Source of the DNA: CAZAPG01 sp964486935
Lineage (GTDB): Bacteria > Chloroflexota > Anaerolineae > 4572-78 > J111
Reading direction: 5' to 3'
NCBI GenBank assembly: GCA_964486935.1
Contig: CAZAPG010000006.1
Location: forward strand, 156,778 to 220,777
DNA length: 64,000 bases
The notes below the pieces were generated by a model, which did not search any database, had not been told where the DNA came from, and saw only the letters and a list, made by a program, of their open reading frames with translations. Within the stretch, counting starts at the first letter, position 1, and the number at the start of each line of letters is the position of its first letter. The position numbers and the translations under genes are program-made. Shown here piece by piece: positions 52,639-61,501 of the stretch.

Positions 52639-53544
52639 ATGACAATTCAAACAACAGCGCATCTACAAATAACCGGCAAAACCTCGCTGGTGGGTTTAAT
52701 GGGCTGGCCGATAGAACACAGCCTCAGCCCGACCATGCACAATGCCGCTTTTGCCCAATTGGGGCTGGATTGGGCTTACGTGCCGCTGCCGGTGCATCCC
52801 GATAATGTGCAGGACGCGCTCAAAGGGTTGGCCGCGCTCAATTTTAAGGGGGTCAACGTAACGGTGCCGCACAAGCAGGCCGTCATCCGCTACCTGGATG
52901 AGTTGAGCGACGCCGCCCGCATTACCGGCGCGGTCAACACCATTCACATTAAGAATGGTAAATTTTACGGCTACAACACCGACGCCATTGGCTTTTTGAA
53001 CTCGCTCATCGAGGCCGGCTGTACGCCCAAGGGGTTGCGGGTGGCCGTGCTGGGCGCCGGCGGCGCGGCCCGCGCCGTGGTGTACGCCCTGGCCCGCGCC
53101 GAGGCTACCTCGATTGCCGTGCTCAACCGCACCGCCGAGCGGGCCGCCTTTCTGGTAGATGACCTCACCGAACCCTTTCCCGATAGTAAATTGCACTTTG
53201 CGCCCCTCACCAGCGCGGCGCTTAACAAGTTGAAGGATGAGGTTGACCTGGTGGTCAACACCACCTCGGTGGGCATGTCGCCCCACACCGGCCAAAGCCC
53301 CTGGCCCGACGACGTGCCGATTCCCAACCAAACCACCTTTTGCGACCTGGTTTATAACCCGCTGGAAACCCTGTTTCTGGCCCGCGCCCGCGCCGCCGGC
53401 GTCCCCATTATCGACGGGCTGGGCATGCTGATTCACCAGGGCGCTTACGCCTTTAAAACCTGGACCGGCCACGAGCCGTCAATTGAGGTGATGCGGCAGG
53501 CTTGCCTCACAGGGCTGGCCAGCGACCCTGCGGCCAACGATTGA
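52639..53544 (+). CDS. aroE: Shikimate dehydrogenase
   Basis: 301 residues. Substrate site GWPIEHSLSPTMHNAAF and VNVTVPHKQAV with the catalytic Lys; NADP fold LGAGGAARAVVYALA followed by NRTAERA; DLVYNPLETLFLARA and GLGMLIHQGAYAFKTWTG. Complete. Reduces 3-dehydroshikimate to shikimate. Confidence 0.97.
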   Translation: MTIQTTAHLQITGKTSLVGLMGWPIEHSLSPTMHNAAFAQLGLDWAYVPLPVHPDNVQDALKGLAALNFKGVNVTVPHKQAVIRYLDELSDAARITGAVNTIHIKNGKFYGYNTDAIGFLNSLIEAGCTPKGLRVAVLGAGGAARAVVYALARAEATSIAVLNRTAERAAFLVDDLTEPFPDSKLHFAPLTSAALNKLKDEVDLVVNTTSVGMSPHTGQSPWPDDVPIPNQTTFCDLVYNPLETLFLARARAAGVPIIDGLGMLIHQGAYAFKTWTGHEPSIEVMRQACLTGLASDPAAND

Positions 53545-53591
53545 CATTTTTGGAAAACTGTCATTCCAAGGAACGAAGTAACGAGGAATCT

Positions 53592-54839
53592 ATGGAAATT
53601 CTTGGAGGCCCTATATTTGCCGTAGCCGGCGCCGGCGAGTCGCACGGCCCGGCCATTAGCACCATTGTTTTTGGCTGCCCGCCCGGTTTGAAACTATCTC
53701 GACAGGCGGTGCAGCGCTATTTAGACCGGCGGCGGCCCGGCAGCAACAAACATGGCACGCCTCGCCACGAAGCCGACAAAGTGATTTTTCTGTCCGGCCT
53801 CTACAGCAACGACCACGACCGGCTGCTGGCCGGCCCGGCCATAACCATTAAAGTAGAAGGCCAGCCGGCCCAAACCCAAACCTACGAAGCAGGCTACACC
53901 ACCGGCGAGCCGATTGCCGCCATTGTGCTGTCCACCTCAAAAAAATCCGGCCACTACCAGCAGTTTGCCGGCCCCACCGGCGAGGTGCGCCCCGGCCACA
54001 CCGATTTGGTCAAATACCACAAATCGCAGGGTTTTGTCGATATTCGCGGCGGCGGCCGCTCCAGCTATCGCTCCACCATCTCCGATGTTATCGGCGGGTC
54101 AATTGCCCGTATTTTTTTGCAACACCATTTTGGCACGGCTATTCTCTCGTCCATTTGCCAGGTGGGGCCGCTCAAAGCCGGCCACACCCTGGCCGGCTAC
54201 CTGGCCCAACTGGTCGACGCGCCCAACCAGCCGCTAACTGCCGCAGCGATAAGCAACATACAAGACGCGCTGGAGCGGGCCGAAATCCAATCCATTGACG
54301 CCGATTTTGCCCGCGAGGCCGGACAACTAATCAAGCAGACCCGCATCGACGGCGACTCGATTGGCGCGGCGGTGGAGGTGGTGGCTGTCAACGTGCCGCC
54401 GCTGGTGGGCGAGCCGCTGTACCACAGCCTGAAAGTGCGGCTGATGGGCGCGCTGGGCGGTTTGCACGCCGTGCAATTTTGCGAGATGGGCGCGGGCGCA
54501 GAAATTGTGGCCCGGCGCGGCAGCCAAAACAACGATCCCATCCGGCGCACCGGCTACCAAACCAACAACCAGGGCGGCCTGATTGGCGGGGTAACAACCG
54601 GTATGCCCATTGTTTGCCGGGTGGGGTTCAAACCAACCTCCACCATTGCCAAACCGCAGCAATCGGTGCGCAAAAATCTGCAAGAGATTGATTTTCAACT
54701 GCAAAAAGGGCGACACGACCCCTGCGTGGGCGTGCGCGCCGGCGTCACGTTGGAATCCCGGCTGGCCATCGAGTTGATGAACGCCGTGCTGATGCACCAA
54801 TCGGGGCGGGTCGATGTTGAGAACTTCAGATTGTTTTGA
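53592..54839 (+). CDS. aroC: Chorismate synthase
   Basis: 415 residues from ATG 53592; the frame opens earlier, inside aroE, without support. GESHGPAISTIVFGCPPG, RPGHTDLVKYHKSQGF, DIRGGGRSSYRSTISDV and NNQGGLIGGVTTGMPI are diagnostic. The second repeat matches the FMN site. Makes chorismate from EPSP. The ribosome site GAGGAATCT belongs to a TCATTCCAAGGAACGAAG-type spacer repeat. Confidence 0.96.
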   Translation: MEILGGPIFAVAGAGESHGPAISTIVFGCPPGLKLSRQAVQRYLDRRRPGSNKHGTPRHEADKVIFLSGLYSNDHDRLLAGPAITIKVEGQPAQTQTYEAGYTTGEPIAAIVLSTSKKSGHYQQFAGPTGEVRPGHTDLVKYHKSQGFVDIRGGGRSSYRSTISDVIGGSIARIFLQHHFGTAILSSICQVGPLKAGHTLAGYLAQLVDAPNQPLTAAAISNIQDALERAEIQSIDADFAREAGQLIKQTRIDGDSIGAAVEVVAVNVPPLVGEPLYHSLKVRLMGALGGLHAVQFCEMGAGAEIVARRGSQNNDPIRRTGYQTNNQGGLIGGVTTGMPIVCRVGFKPTSTIAKPQQSVRKNLQEIDFQLQKGRHDPCVGVRAGVTLESRLAIELMNAVLMHQSGRVDVENFRLF

Positions 54840-54900
54840 CAGATTTGTCAACCGCTGACCGGCTGGTTACTATGTAAATTGCAGGGGAAAGGGTCAATGT

Positions 54901-55284
54901 ATGGCGACGGCAATGGAGTTGACCTCCGAACAACTCAAACGTTATAAACTTGGCGCCCAACGTAGAGCGGCCAGGTTTAGACTGACTCCGGTGGAAGAAG
55001 CCCGGCGAGAAGCGCTGCTGCAACGCGCTAGAGAGGCAGCCGCATTGCTAAAAACCCAATTTGGCGCTCGCCGGGTAATGCTTTTTGGCTCGTTGGTGCA
55101 CCGGGCCTGGTTTACACCAGACTCCGATGTAGATTTAGCCGTTCAGGGGTTAGCAGGAGATTATTGGCAGGCCTGGCGGAGCGTTGAAGACATCTTTAAA
55201 AGTCAGGCTGTCGATTTAATTGAATTGGAAAGCGCCTCGGAGTCTTTACGGCGCGTCATTCAGGAAGAAGGCATGGAATTATGA
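54901..55284 (+). CDS. MNT-type nucleotidyltransferase (antitoxin-like)
   Basis: 127 residues. Minimal nucleotidyltransferase core: MLFGSLVHRAW (Gly63-Ser64) and PDSDVDLAV with Asp76 and Asp78. In MNT/HEPN modules the MNT partner silences the HEPN RNase by adding AMP to its Tyr or by binding. It overlaps the HEPN gene by four bases (ATGA). The pair is inserted between aroC and aroK, while the aro reading order is preserved. Confidence 0.88.
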   Translation: MATAMELTSEQLKRYKLGAQRRAARFRLTPVEEARREALLQRAREAAALLKTQFGARRVMLFGSLVHRAWFTPDSDVDLAVQGLAGDYWQAWRSVEDIFKSQAVDLIELESASESLRRVIQEEGMEL

Positions 55285-55766
55285 CAGCGGCCTATGCTGA
55301 ATTGGCGCGTCGGTTTCGGGCAGAAATTGAGGAGTTGGACCGGATTGTCAAGCGGGTTATGCGAGTTTGGGATCAGGCAAATACGGCAACCGTTGATCGG
55401 GATATTTTTATCGACTCCGTTGCGCTCAATCTCCACAGTTTTTACTCCGGTTTAGAGCGTTTATTCCTGTTAGTGGCTACACACATGGATGGCCAGGCTC
55501 CTGCCGGTAAAGACTGGCATCAGGAATTACTGCAAACGATGGGTCAGGAAGTTAGTGATGTTCGCCCGGCCCTGTTTCATCCCGGCAAGATAGACACGCT
55601 GGACGAATTCAGACGTTTTCGCCATCTGGTACGAAACGTTTATGCGACTAATTTGCTCCCAGAAAGAATGGATGGATTGCGGCAGCATTTGCCGCCGTTA
55701 TGGCGCGACTTGCGGAAAGAATTACTCGCATTTGCTGACTTTTTACAACAACTAACCAATGGTTAA
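55281..55766 (+). CDS. HEPN-like (HepT-type) protein with altered catalytic motif
   Basis: 161 residues, all helical. FIDSVALNLHSFYSGLERLF, FHPGKIDTLDEFRRFRHLV and RNVYATNLLPERM match the HepT-like family. The RNase motif Rx4HxY appears as Arg114-x4-Asn119-x-Tyr121: the His is replaced by Asn. His115 is close but out of register. Thus it may be inactive as an RNase or use another residue. Overlaps aroK by eight bases. Confidence 0.78.
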   Translation: MTAAYAELARRFRAEIEELDRIVKRVMRVWDQANTATVDRDIFIDSVALNLHSFYSGLERLFLLVATHMDGQAPAGKDWHQELLQTMGQEVSDVRPALFHPGKIDTLDEFRRFRHLVRNVYATNLLPERMDGLRQHLPPLWRDLRKELLAFADFLQQLTNG

Positions 55767-56331
55767 CGACCAAACCCACTTTATTCCACCTAAAAAAACT
55801 ACCAATATCGTTTTAACTGGCTTTATGGGCACGGGTAAATCAACCGTGGGGCGGCTGGTGGCGACCAGACTGGGGCGCAAATTTGTCGATATGGACTCGC
55901 TGATTGAGCAGCGGGAGGGACGCGCCATCCCCCAAATATTTACCCAACAGGGCGAACCCTATTTTCGCCGGCTGGAAGCCAACCTGTGCCGCCAACTGGC
56001 CCGGCAGCAGGGGTTGGTGATTGCCACCGGCGGCGGCGCGCTGGTGCCGGAGCAAAATCTGCGGGTGATGGAAACCTCCGGGCTGGTGATTTGTTTAGAC
56101 TGCCAGCCCAAGGTCTTGTGGCAGCGCATCGGCCACAGCCACAACCGCCCCATGCTGGCCGGGCAAGACGAAGGGCGTTTTGGCCGGTTAGCCGCTCTGC
56201 TGAAACAGCGCGCGCCGGCCTATGGGCGCATCAAACACCATCTGGATGTAACCTATCTTTCGCCGGAACAGGCCGCCGAGCAAATTTGCAAATGGGCAAG
56301 TGAAAACTTGACCCACGCCCACCCTTTATAA
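55759..56331 (+). CDS. aroK: Shikimate kinase
   Basis: 190 residues. Walker A GFMGTGKSTVGR, shikimate-binding DMDSLIEQREG, RRLEANLCRQL and GGGALV, then the lid RPMLAGQDEGR. Phosphorylates shikimate at C3. It starts inside the end of the HEPN gene, so it may depend on HEPN translation. Confidence 0.96.
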   Translation: MVNDQTHFIPPKKTTNIVLTGFMGTGKSTVGRLVATRLGRKFVDMDSLIEQREGRAIPQIFTQQGEPYFRRLEANLCRQLARQQGLVIATGGGALVPEQNLRVMETSGLVICLDCQPKVLWQRIGHSHNRPMLAGQDEGRFGRLAALLKQRAPAYGRIKHHLDVTYLSPEQAAEQICKWASENLTHAHPL

Positions 56332-56342
56332 GGCAGTTATAA

Positions 56343-57428
56343 ATGCAAACCATCACCGTAACCCACCCTGCCGGCAGCTACCCTATTTACCTGGGCGATG
56401 GGACGCTCAGCCAAACCGGCCCGCGCCTGGCTCAACTGGGCCACAGCGGGCGCTGCGCCGTAGTAACCAACCCAACCGTCGGCCAGCACCACGCCGGCCC
56501 CGTTCTGGACAGCCTGCGCGCCGCCGGATTTGAGCCAACCCGCATCGACATACCCGACGGCGAGCAGTTCAAAACGCTTGAGACCGTGGCCGGTTTGTAC
56601 AACCGGCTCATGGCCGCCAAACTCGACCGCCGCAGCCCGGTGATTGCGCTGGGCGGCGGCGTGCTGGGCGATACGGTCGGCTTTGCTGCCGCTACCTTTT
56701 TGCGCGGCCTGCCCTTTGCGCAAATTCCCACCACCCTGCTGGCCATGGTCGATGCCAGCGTGGGCGGCAAAACTGGCGTTGATTTACCGCAGGGCAAAAA
56801 TCTGGTCGGCGCCTTCAAACAGCCGGAAATGGTTATCATCGACCCGCAAGCGCTGGCAACCCTGCCCGAAGCGGAATTTCGGGCAGGCATGGCCGAGGTC
56901 ATCAAACACGGTATTATTGACTCGCCGGAGTTGTTCAAACAACTGGAAGTAGGGAGTATGGAAAAAAACAATCCCCTTACTCCTTACTCCCTGCTTTCTA
57001 CTCCATTATTGGCCGAAGCCATCAGCGTTAAAGTGCGGGTGGTGCAGGCAGACCCCTTTGAAAAAGGGCGGCGAGCCGTGCTGAATTTGGGCCACACCTT
57101 TGCCCACGCTTTTGAAAAGCTGGCCAATTTCGACATGCGCCACGGCGAAGCGGTTGCTATGGGCATTGCCTGCGCGGCCCGGCTGGCTACTCAACTGGGC
57201 TACTGCCCCCCGGCGACGACAGCCCGAATTGTCGCCCTGCTGGAGCAGTATGGACTGCCCACCCGCCCGCCTCTTTTTCCCGCCGATGAGGTTTGGGCGG
57301 CTATGGGCGCCGATAAAAAGCGGCAGGGCAGCACCATCCGTTTTATTTTGCCGCGAGACATCGGCGATGTGGATATCTTTAACAATGTTGCCGCCGCCGA
57401 TGTAAAGGCGATTTTGAAAAGTCGCTAA
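56343..57428 (+). CDS. aroB: 3-dehydroquinate synthase
   Basis: 361 residues. IPDGEQFKTLETV, ALGGGVLGDTVGFAAATFLRG, IPTTLLAMVDASVGGKTGVD and the metal site GHTFAHAFEK with HGEAVAMG. Between ELFKQLE and LAEAISVKVRVVQADP there is an unusual loop (GSMEKNNPLTPYSLLSTP, about 56957-57010) encoded by a TACTCC-rich repeat. It is in a variable helix-loop region, so the enzyme is probably active. Converts DAHP to 3-dehydroquinate. Confidence 0.95.
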   Translation: MQTITVTHPAGSYPIYLGDGTLSQTGPRLAQLGHSGRCAVVTNPTVGQHHAGPVLDSLRAAGFEPTRIDIPDGEQFKTLETVAGLYNRLMAAKLDRRSPVIALGGGVLGDTVGFAAATFLRGLPFAQIPTTLLAMVDASVGGKTGVDLPQGKNLVGAFKQPEMVIIDPQALATLPEAEFRAGMAEVIKHGIIDSPELFKQLEVGSMEKNNPLTPYSLLSTPLLAEAISVKVRVVQADPFEKGRRAVLNLGHTFAHAFEKLANFDMRHGEAVAMGIACAARLATQLGYCPPATTARIVALLEQYGLPTRPPLFPADEVWAAMGADKKRQGSTIRFILPRDIGDVDIFNNVAAADVKAILKSR

Positions 57429-57538
57429 AAACCGGTAGATTTTTTATCACGCAACGCGCCCTACGCAATACGTGGCGTAGAGTGTGACCTGTAGCGTGGA
57501 AGCGAACTTTCTACTCAATTATCTTAGGAACCAACCCT

Positions 57539-58081
57539 ATGAAACCCGAAACCATCATCAGCGAAGAAAAAATATTTGAGGGCAAGGTGCTGGATTTTAG
57601 CCTGCGCCGCGCCCGCCTGTTAGATGGCAGCACCGTCAGCCGAGAGGTGGTCATTAATCGCGGCGCGGTGGTGATTGTCGCCATTACCCAACACAATGAA
57701 GTCCGCCTGATTCGGCAGTTTCGCTCGGCGGCCGATAAATGGCTGCTTGAGCTGCCCGCCGGCGGCCTGGAACCCGGCGAAGACCCCGACCTGGCCGCGC
57801 CCCGCGAACTGCTGGAAGAAACCGGCGACCGCGCCGCCCACTGGCACAAACTGCACGGCTTTTACTCTGCGCCCGGCATCCTGACCGAATTTTTGCACCT
57901 TTATCTGGCCACCCATTTAACCCCCGGCCCCAACAACCTGGAGCGCGACGAACACATCGAGGTAGTCACAGTGCCCTGGACCGAAGCTATTGGCCTGATT
58001 CGCCGCCACGAAATTGAAGATGCCAAAACCATCGCCGGCCTCATGGCCGCCGGATTACATTTAGGACTCATCAGGAGTTGA
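57539..58081 (+). CDS. Nudix hydrolase, ADP-ribose pyrophosphatase-like
   Basis: 180 residues. A complete Nudix box, GGLEPGEDPDLAAPRELLEE then TGD, fits Gx5Ex7REUxEExGU. LIRQFRSAADKWLLELPAGG and YSAPGILTEFLHLYLA are typical of the NudF/ADP-ribose branch. AGGA lies upstream. Placed between aroB and the bisphosphate nucleotidase; both are nucleotide house-cleaning enzymes. Confidence 0.93.
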   Translation: MKPETIISEEKIFEGKVLDFSLRRARLLDGSTVSREVVINRGAVVIVAITQHNEVRLIRQFRSAADKWLLELPAGGLEPGEDPDLAAPRELLEETGDRAAHWHKLHGFYSAPGILTEFLHLYLATHLTPGPNNLERDEHIEVVTVPWTEAIGLIRRHEIEDAKTIAGLMAAGLHLGLIRS

Positions 58082-58083
58082 AC

Positions 58084-59055
58084 ATGGTCTACTCAAAAGA
58101 AAAAGAGGTTGCTATCGAGGCTGTTACCCGCGCCGCCCGGCTGTGCCTGGCTGTGCAGGCCGGCATGGTCAACGTTTACACGCTGGAAAAGGGCGATAAA
58201 AGCCCCGTGACCATCGCCGATTTTGGGGCGCAGGCGTTGGCGTGTCAACACATTACCGCCAACTTTCCAACGGATGTGATTGTGGGCGAGGAGGACTCCG
58301 CCGACCTGCAACAGCCGGAGAATAGCGACAAGCTGGCCCTGGTGACGCGCTATGTGCAGCGGTTTCAGCCCCAGGCCAGCGCCCAGAATGTTTGCGCCTG
58401 GATTGATGCCGGCAACGGTTCGGTGGCCGGACGCTTCTGGACGCTGGACCCCATCGACGGCACCAAAGGCTTTTTGCGCAACGAACAATACGCCATTGCC
58501 CTGGCCTTAATTGAAAACAAGGCGGTACAGGTGGCGGCGCTGGCCTGCCCGGCCCTGCCCTTTGCTGACAACACGCCCGGCACGGTTTTTGTGGCCGTAC
58601 GCGGGCAGGGCGCAGCCATGGCCCCCCTGGGCGGGAGTAATTTCACCCCTATCCGCGTAACCGACCCGGCAGACAAAGAGCGATTGCGTTTTGTGGAGAG
58701 CGTTGAAGCCGCCCACGGCGACCACGCTTTGCAGCAGGCTATTGCCAAAGCAGCCGGTATTACCAGCCCCTCGCTGCGGATGGATAGCCAGGCCAAATAC
58801 GGCGCGGTAGCTCGCGGCGAGGCCGCGCTTTACCTGCGGCTGCCATCACCCAAAAGCCCCAACTACCGCGAGAAAATTTGGGACCATGCGGCCGGTTCGC
58901 TGCTGGTAGAAGAGGCCGGCGGCATGGTGACAGACATGCACGGCCAGCCGCTGGATTTTGCCTCGGATTTCAAAATGAACCATAATCGCGGGGTGGTGGT
59001 GAGCAATGAGTCCATTCACGTGGCGGTGCTGCAGGCGCTGGCGCAGAACGCTTGA
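58084..59055 (+). CDS. 3'(2'),5'-bisphosphate nucleotidase (CysQ/HAL2 family)
   Basis: 323 residues from ATG 58084, which has CAGGAG six bases upstream; a TTG at 58078 overlaps the Nudix stop. Metal sites GEEDSADL, DPIDGTKGFL and WDHAAGSLLVEEAGG are those of the lithium-sensitive phosphatase superfamily. The size and the inserted region are HAL2-like: it should hydrolyse 3'-phosphoadenosine 5'-phosphate. Inositol phosphatase activity is the alternative. Confidence 0.92.
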   Translation: MVYSKEKEVAIEAVTRAARLCLAVQAGMVNVYTLEKGDKSPVTIADFGAQALACQHITANFPTDVIVGEEDSADLQQPENSDKLALVTRYVQRFQPQASAQNVCAWIDAGNGSVAGRFWTLDPIDGTKGFLRNEQYAIALALIENKAVQVAALACPALPFADNTPGTVFVAVRGQGAAMAPLGGSNFTPIRVTDPADKERLRFVESVEAAHGDHALQQAIAKAAGITSPSLRMDSQAKYGAVARGEAALYLRLPSPKSPNYREKIWDHAAGSLLVEEAGGMVTDMHGQPLDFASDFKMNHNRGVVVSNESIHVAVLQALAQNA

Positions 59056-59139
59056 TGACAGGGGAAACGGGTTGCATATTCCGCGGATAATTTTTGCGCA
59101 ATACGCACTACGTGTTACTTGCCCCAAACAGGAATAATT

Positions 59140-59580
59140 ATGACCAAAATACTTTTGCTGCATGGCCCCAATTTAAACTTGCTGGGCGTCCGAGAGCCGG
59201 AGACGTATGGCTCGATGACGCTGGAAGATATTAATCGACGGGTGATTACGGCCGGAGCGGAGCGCGGCGCAGAGGTGGTTGCCTTTCAATCTAACCACGA
59301 GGGGGCGCTGGTTGACAAGCTGCACGCGGCCCGCGAGTGGGCCGACGGCGTGGTGTTTAACCCCGGCGCGTACACTCACACCTCCATTGCCCTGCGTGAT
59401 GCCATTGCCGGTACCGGGCTGAAAGTGGTAGAAGTCCACCTGAGCAACGTGCATGCCCGCGAGGAGTTTAGACACAAGAGTCTACTGGCTCCGGTGTGCG
59501 TGGGGCAAATCGGCGGTTTTGGCTGGCGCAGTTATTTGCTGGGGTTAGAGGGGCTGTTGGGGTATTTAGATGGTAAATAG
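59140..59580 (+). CDS. aroQ: 3-dehydroquinate dehydratase, type II
   Basis: 146 residues from ATG 59140, AGGA upstream; the frame opens at 59119 without support. LLHGPNLNLLGVREPETYG (active-site Tyr), FQSNHEGALVDKLH, NPGAYTHTSIALRDA (active-site His region), and VEVHLSNVHAREEFRHKSLL. Dehydrates 3-dehydroquinate. Last shikimate-pathway gene of the run. Confidence 0.97.
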   Translation: MTKILLLHGPNLNLLGVREPETYGSMTLEDINRRVITAGAERGAEVVAFQSNHEGALVDKLHAAREWADGVVFNPGAYTHTSIALRDAIAGTGLKVVEVHLSNVHAREEFRHKSLLAPVCVGQIGGFGWRSYLLGLEGLLGYLDGK

Positions 59581-59584
59581 TAGA

Positions 59585-59698
59585 TAGTAATTGGTAATTT
59601 GACAGAAATTTACTAAATCACCTTTCGATACAACCTGCGGTCACTCAAGATGATTTTTCGGCATCGAATGGCAACTTGGGTTAAATAACCAATTACTA
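59585..59698. repeat. Inverted repeat between convergent genes
   Basis: TAGTAATTGGTAATTT (59585-59600) and AAATAACCAATTACTA (59683-59698) are reverse complements except for one position, separated by 82 bases. It could be a small MITE-like relic or a weak bidirectional terminator. Confidence 0.6.
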
Positions 59699-59706
59699 CT
59701 GACCCA

Positions 59707-60249
59707 TCACCCGGATAGCCTGGATTTGCGGGCGGCCAGGTCCGGGTCGTCGTCGGAAAAGTCATCGGGGATGATTTCTTCCCCGGCGGGGGGATCGACC
59801 GCGTCCGGTACGGTTTCTGACTCGCCGCCATCCCGGGCCAGCACTTTTTCGGCGGCGGCATCCCGGTCGGCAACTTTTTGGGCTTCTTTTTCTACCGCCT
59901 CTTTGGCCAGCGCCAATTTTTCCTCCAGGGCTTTCAGCTTTTCCTCTAAATTGATGGCCTGAATCGACTCCTCTTCCAGCTTTTGCTCCAGTTCAGCGGC
60001 CCGGCGCTCGTGGGCGCGCTGGTCAGATAGATTACCCTGGCTGGCCGCCTTTTGAGCCTCAGCCTGTTCCATTTTGAGCCGCCGGGCCAGTTCTTGCTCC
60101 TTGGCTTCCACCGCTTGCAACGCCTGGCGAATCTCGGCCAGAATTTCGGCCTCTTGCTCATCGAGGGGACTGCGCCGCCGCCGATGCGAGAAGGGTAAAC
60201 GGGCCTTGGCGCTCAACAATAATTCAACTTTTTTAAGAAGGTCCATCAA
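59707..60249 (-). CDS. Coiled-coil protein, unknown function
   Basis: 180 residues. A long coiled coil covers about 30-145 (LDEQEAEILAEIRQALQAVE, ELEQKLEEESIQAINLEEKL), and the last 35 residues are acidic and Pro-rich (PPAGEEIIPDDFSDDDPD). No membrane helix or enzymatic motif. The start could be either of two adjacent ATGs. Possible structural or PspA-like role is only a guess. Confidence 0.7.
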   Translation of the reverse strand: MMDLLKKVELLLSAKARLPFSHRRRRSPLDEQEAEILAEIRQALQAVEAKEQELARRLKMEQAEAQKAASQGNLSDQRAHERRAAELEQKLEEESIQAINLEEKLKALEEKLALAKEAVEKEAQKVADRDAAAEKVLARDGGESETVPDAVDPPAGEEIIPDDFSDDDPDLAARKSRLSG

Positions 60250-60317
60250 TTATACCTCACCTTATCCGTTGTTATTCTACCATAGAGCAATAAAGTTACG
60301 AAGCCAAAAAGGGCATA

Positions 60318-61496
60318 TTATGGATTGATGCAGGATTTTATAATGTATTGGCTATATTTTTCTGCCAAAAAGGGGCATAGTTGTTTGTAGAGAATCTCTG
60401 CAATTTTTATTGAACCTGCTTTGGTGTAGTGGATCATATCGTAATAAAATTCTGTGTTTTTATCTAACCGGTTGGCTAAATCAATAACTAAAACTTGGTG
60501 AGTAGTTCCAACTTCTTTGACCACTGCATTGTACATCTCCAGAATTTCCCAATTCAATTTCCCGTTTCCATTCCCCACTTTTATTCTTGCCAAATCAATA
60601 CCTGTAGTTTTATCAGTGCCGGCGCCGTACACTGCCGGCTGTGTAATAAAAACGGGTTCAATATTATTGGCTCGGGCAATTTCAATTAATCTTTCTAGCC
60701 GGGCGCGGTAAAAAGGAAGATATTGTTGGTGCTGGTGTTTTATCTGAGCGGCTTGCCGGGTTGATATGTCAACCAGGGGCAACTCTTCAAAAGAAATGCG
60801 TTCGTGGCCTATCTGCCGGTTTCGGGTTTGTAGATACCAGAGCAGGTTATAAGCCAACACTATTGTTTCGCTGGAATTTAACATCACATCTCGCAGCGAA
60901 TCGGTTAATTTGGGGGCGGGTTTAAGTATAATGTTATCATAACGGTTCAGGTCTTCTCGGCCAACGTCATTGGACCCCACTAAAAACAGCACCACTTTGG
61001 GTTTAAGCTGCACAATGTAATCTTCCATTAACAAAATATGACCAAATGTGGAAGTACCATCCAGACCGGCATTGTTAATCCAGAGCCGGTCAAAGTTAGT
61101 TTCTAATTTTGCCCCAAGTTGGTCCGTCCAGGTGTCACCTTCTGATAAGTAAAAACTTTCGGTGGTGCTTCCCCCGATGGTAACAATGGTCAAATAATCT
61201 TGAAATTTCGACGGCGGCTCGGCGCCTCTAAAGCCCAGAGAGTTTTTCTTATGAAAAATATATTCATCTAACCCGGCAATTTGGGTATTGTGGATGTTGT
61301 ATTGCCGGTGAATGGGCAGCGCAATTTTGTTGCCTCTAATTCTAAAATCAAATGGATTATCAAAAATTCTCAGATAGAATTCTATGGCTAAAAAGGCAAA
61401 AACAATTCCGGCCAGAGCCAGGAGAAGATTTTTGCCCGTTTCTTTATTCAGAAAACCGAGCCTCATTGTAACTCTGTTTAACTTTTCTCGAAGCAC
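60318..61496 (-). CDS. Membrane-anchored SGNH/GDSL hydrolase-like protein
   Basis: 392 residues, GTG start (ATG at 61466 is an alternative). One N-terminal membrane helix (about 22-45), then an extracytoplasmic SGNH fold: block I TIGGSTTESFYLSEGD with nucleophile Ser, block III VLFLVGSNDVG, block V DMIHYTKAGSIKIAE with Asp/His. Similar proteins O-acetylate or deacetylate polysaccharides or peptidoglycan. Codon use is more AT-rich than neighbours, so recent transfer is possible. It starts five bases after the protease gene. Confidence 0.85.
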   Translation of the reverse strand: MLREKLNRVTMRLGFLNKETGKNLLLALAGIVFAFLAIEFYLRIFDNPFDFRIRGNKIALPIHRQYNIHNTQIAGLDEYIFHKKNSLGFRGAEPPSKFQDYLTIVTIGGSTTESFYLSEGDTWTDQLGAKLETNFDRLWINNAGLDGTSTFGHILLMEDYIVQLKPKVVLFLVGSNDVGREDLNRYDNIILKPAPKLTDSLRDVMLNSSETIVLAYNLLWYLQTRNRQIGHERISFEELPLVDISTRQAAQIKHQHQQYLPFYRARLERLIEIARANNIEPVFITQPAVYGAGTDKTTGIDLARIKVGNGNGKLNWEILEMYNAVVKEVGTTHQVLVIDLANRLDKNTEFYYDMIHYTKAGSIKIAEILYKQLCPFLAEKYSQYIIKSCINP

Positions 61497-61501
61497 GGTT
61501 A

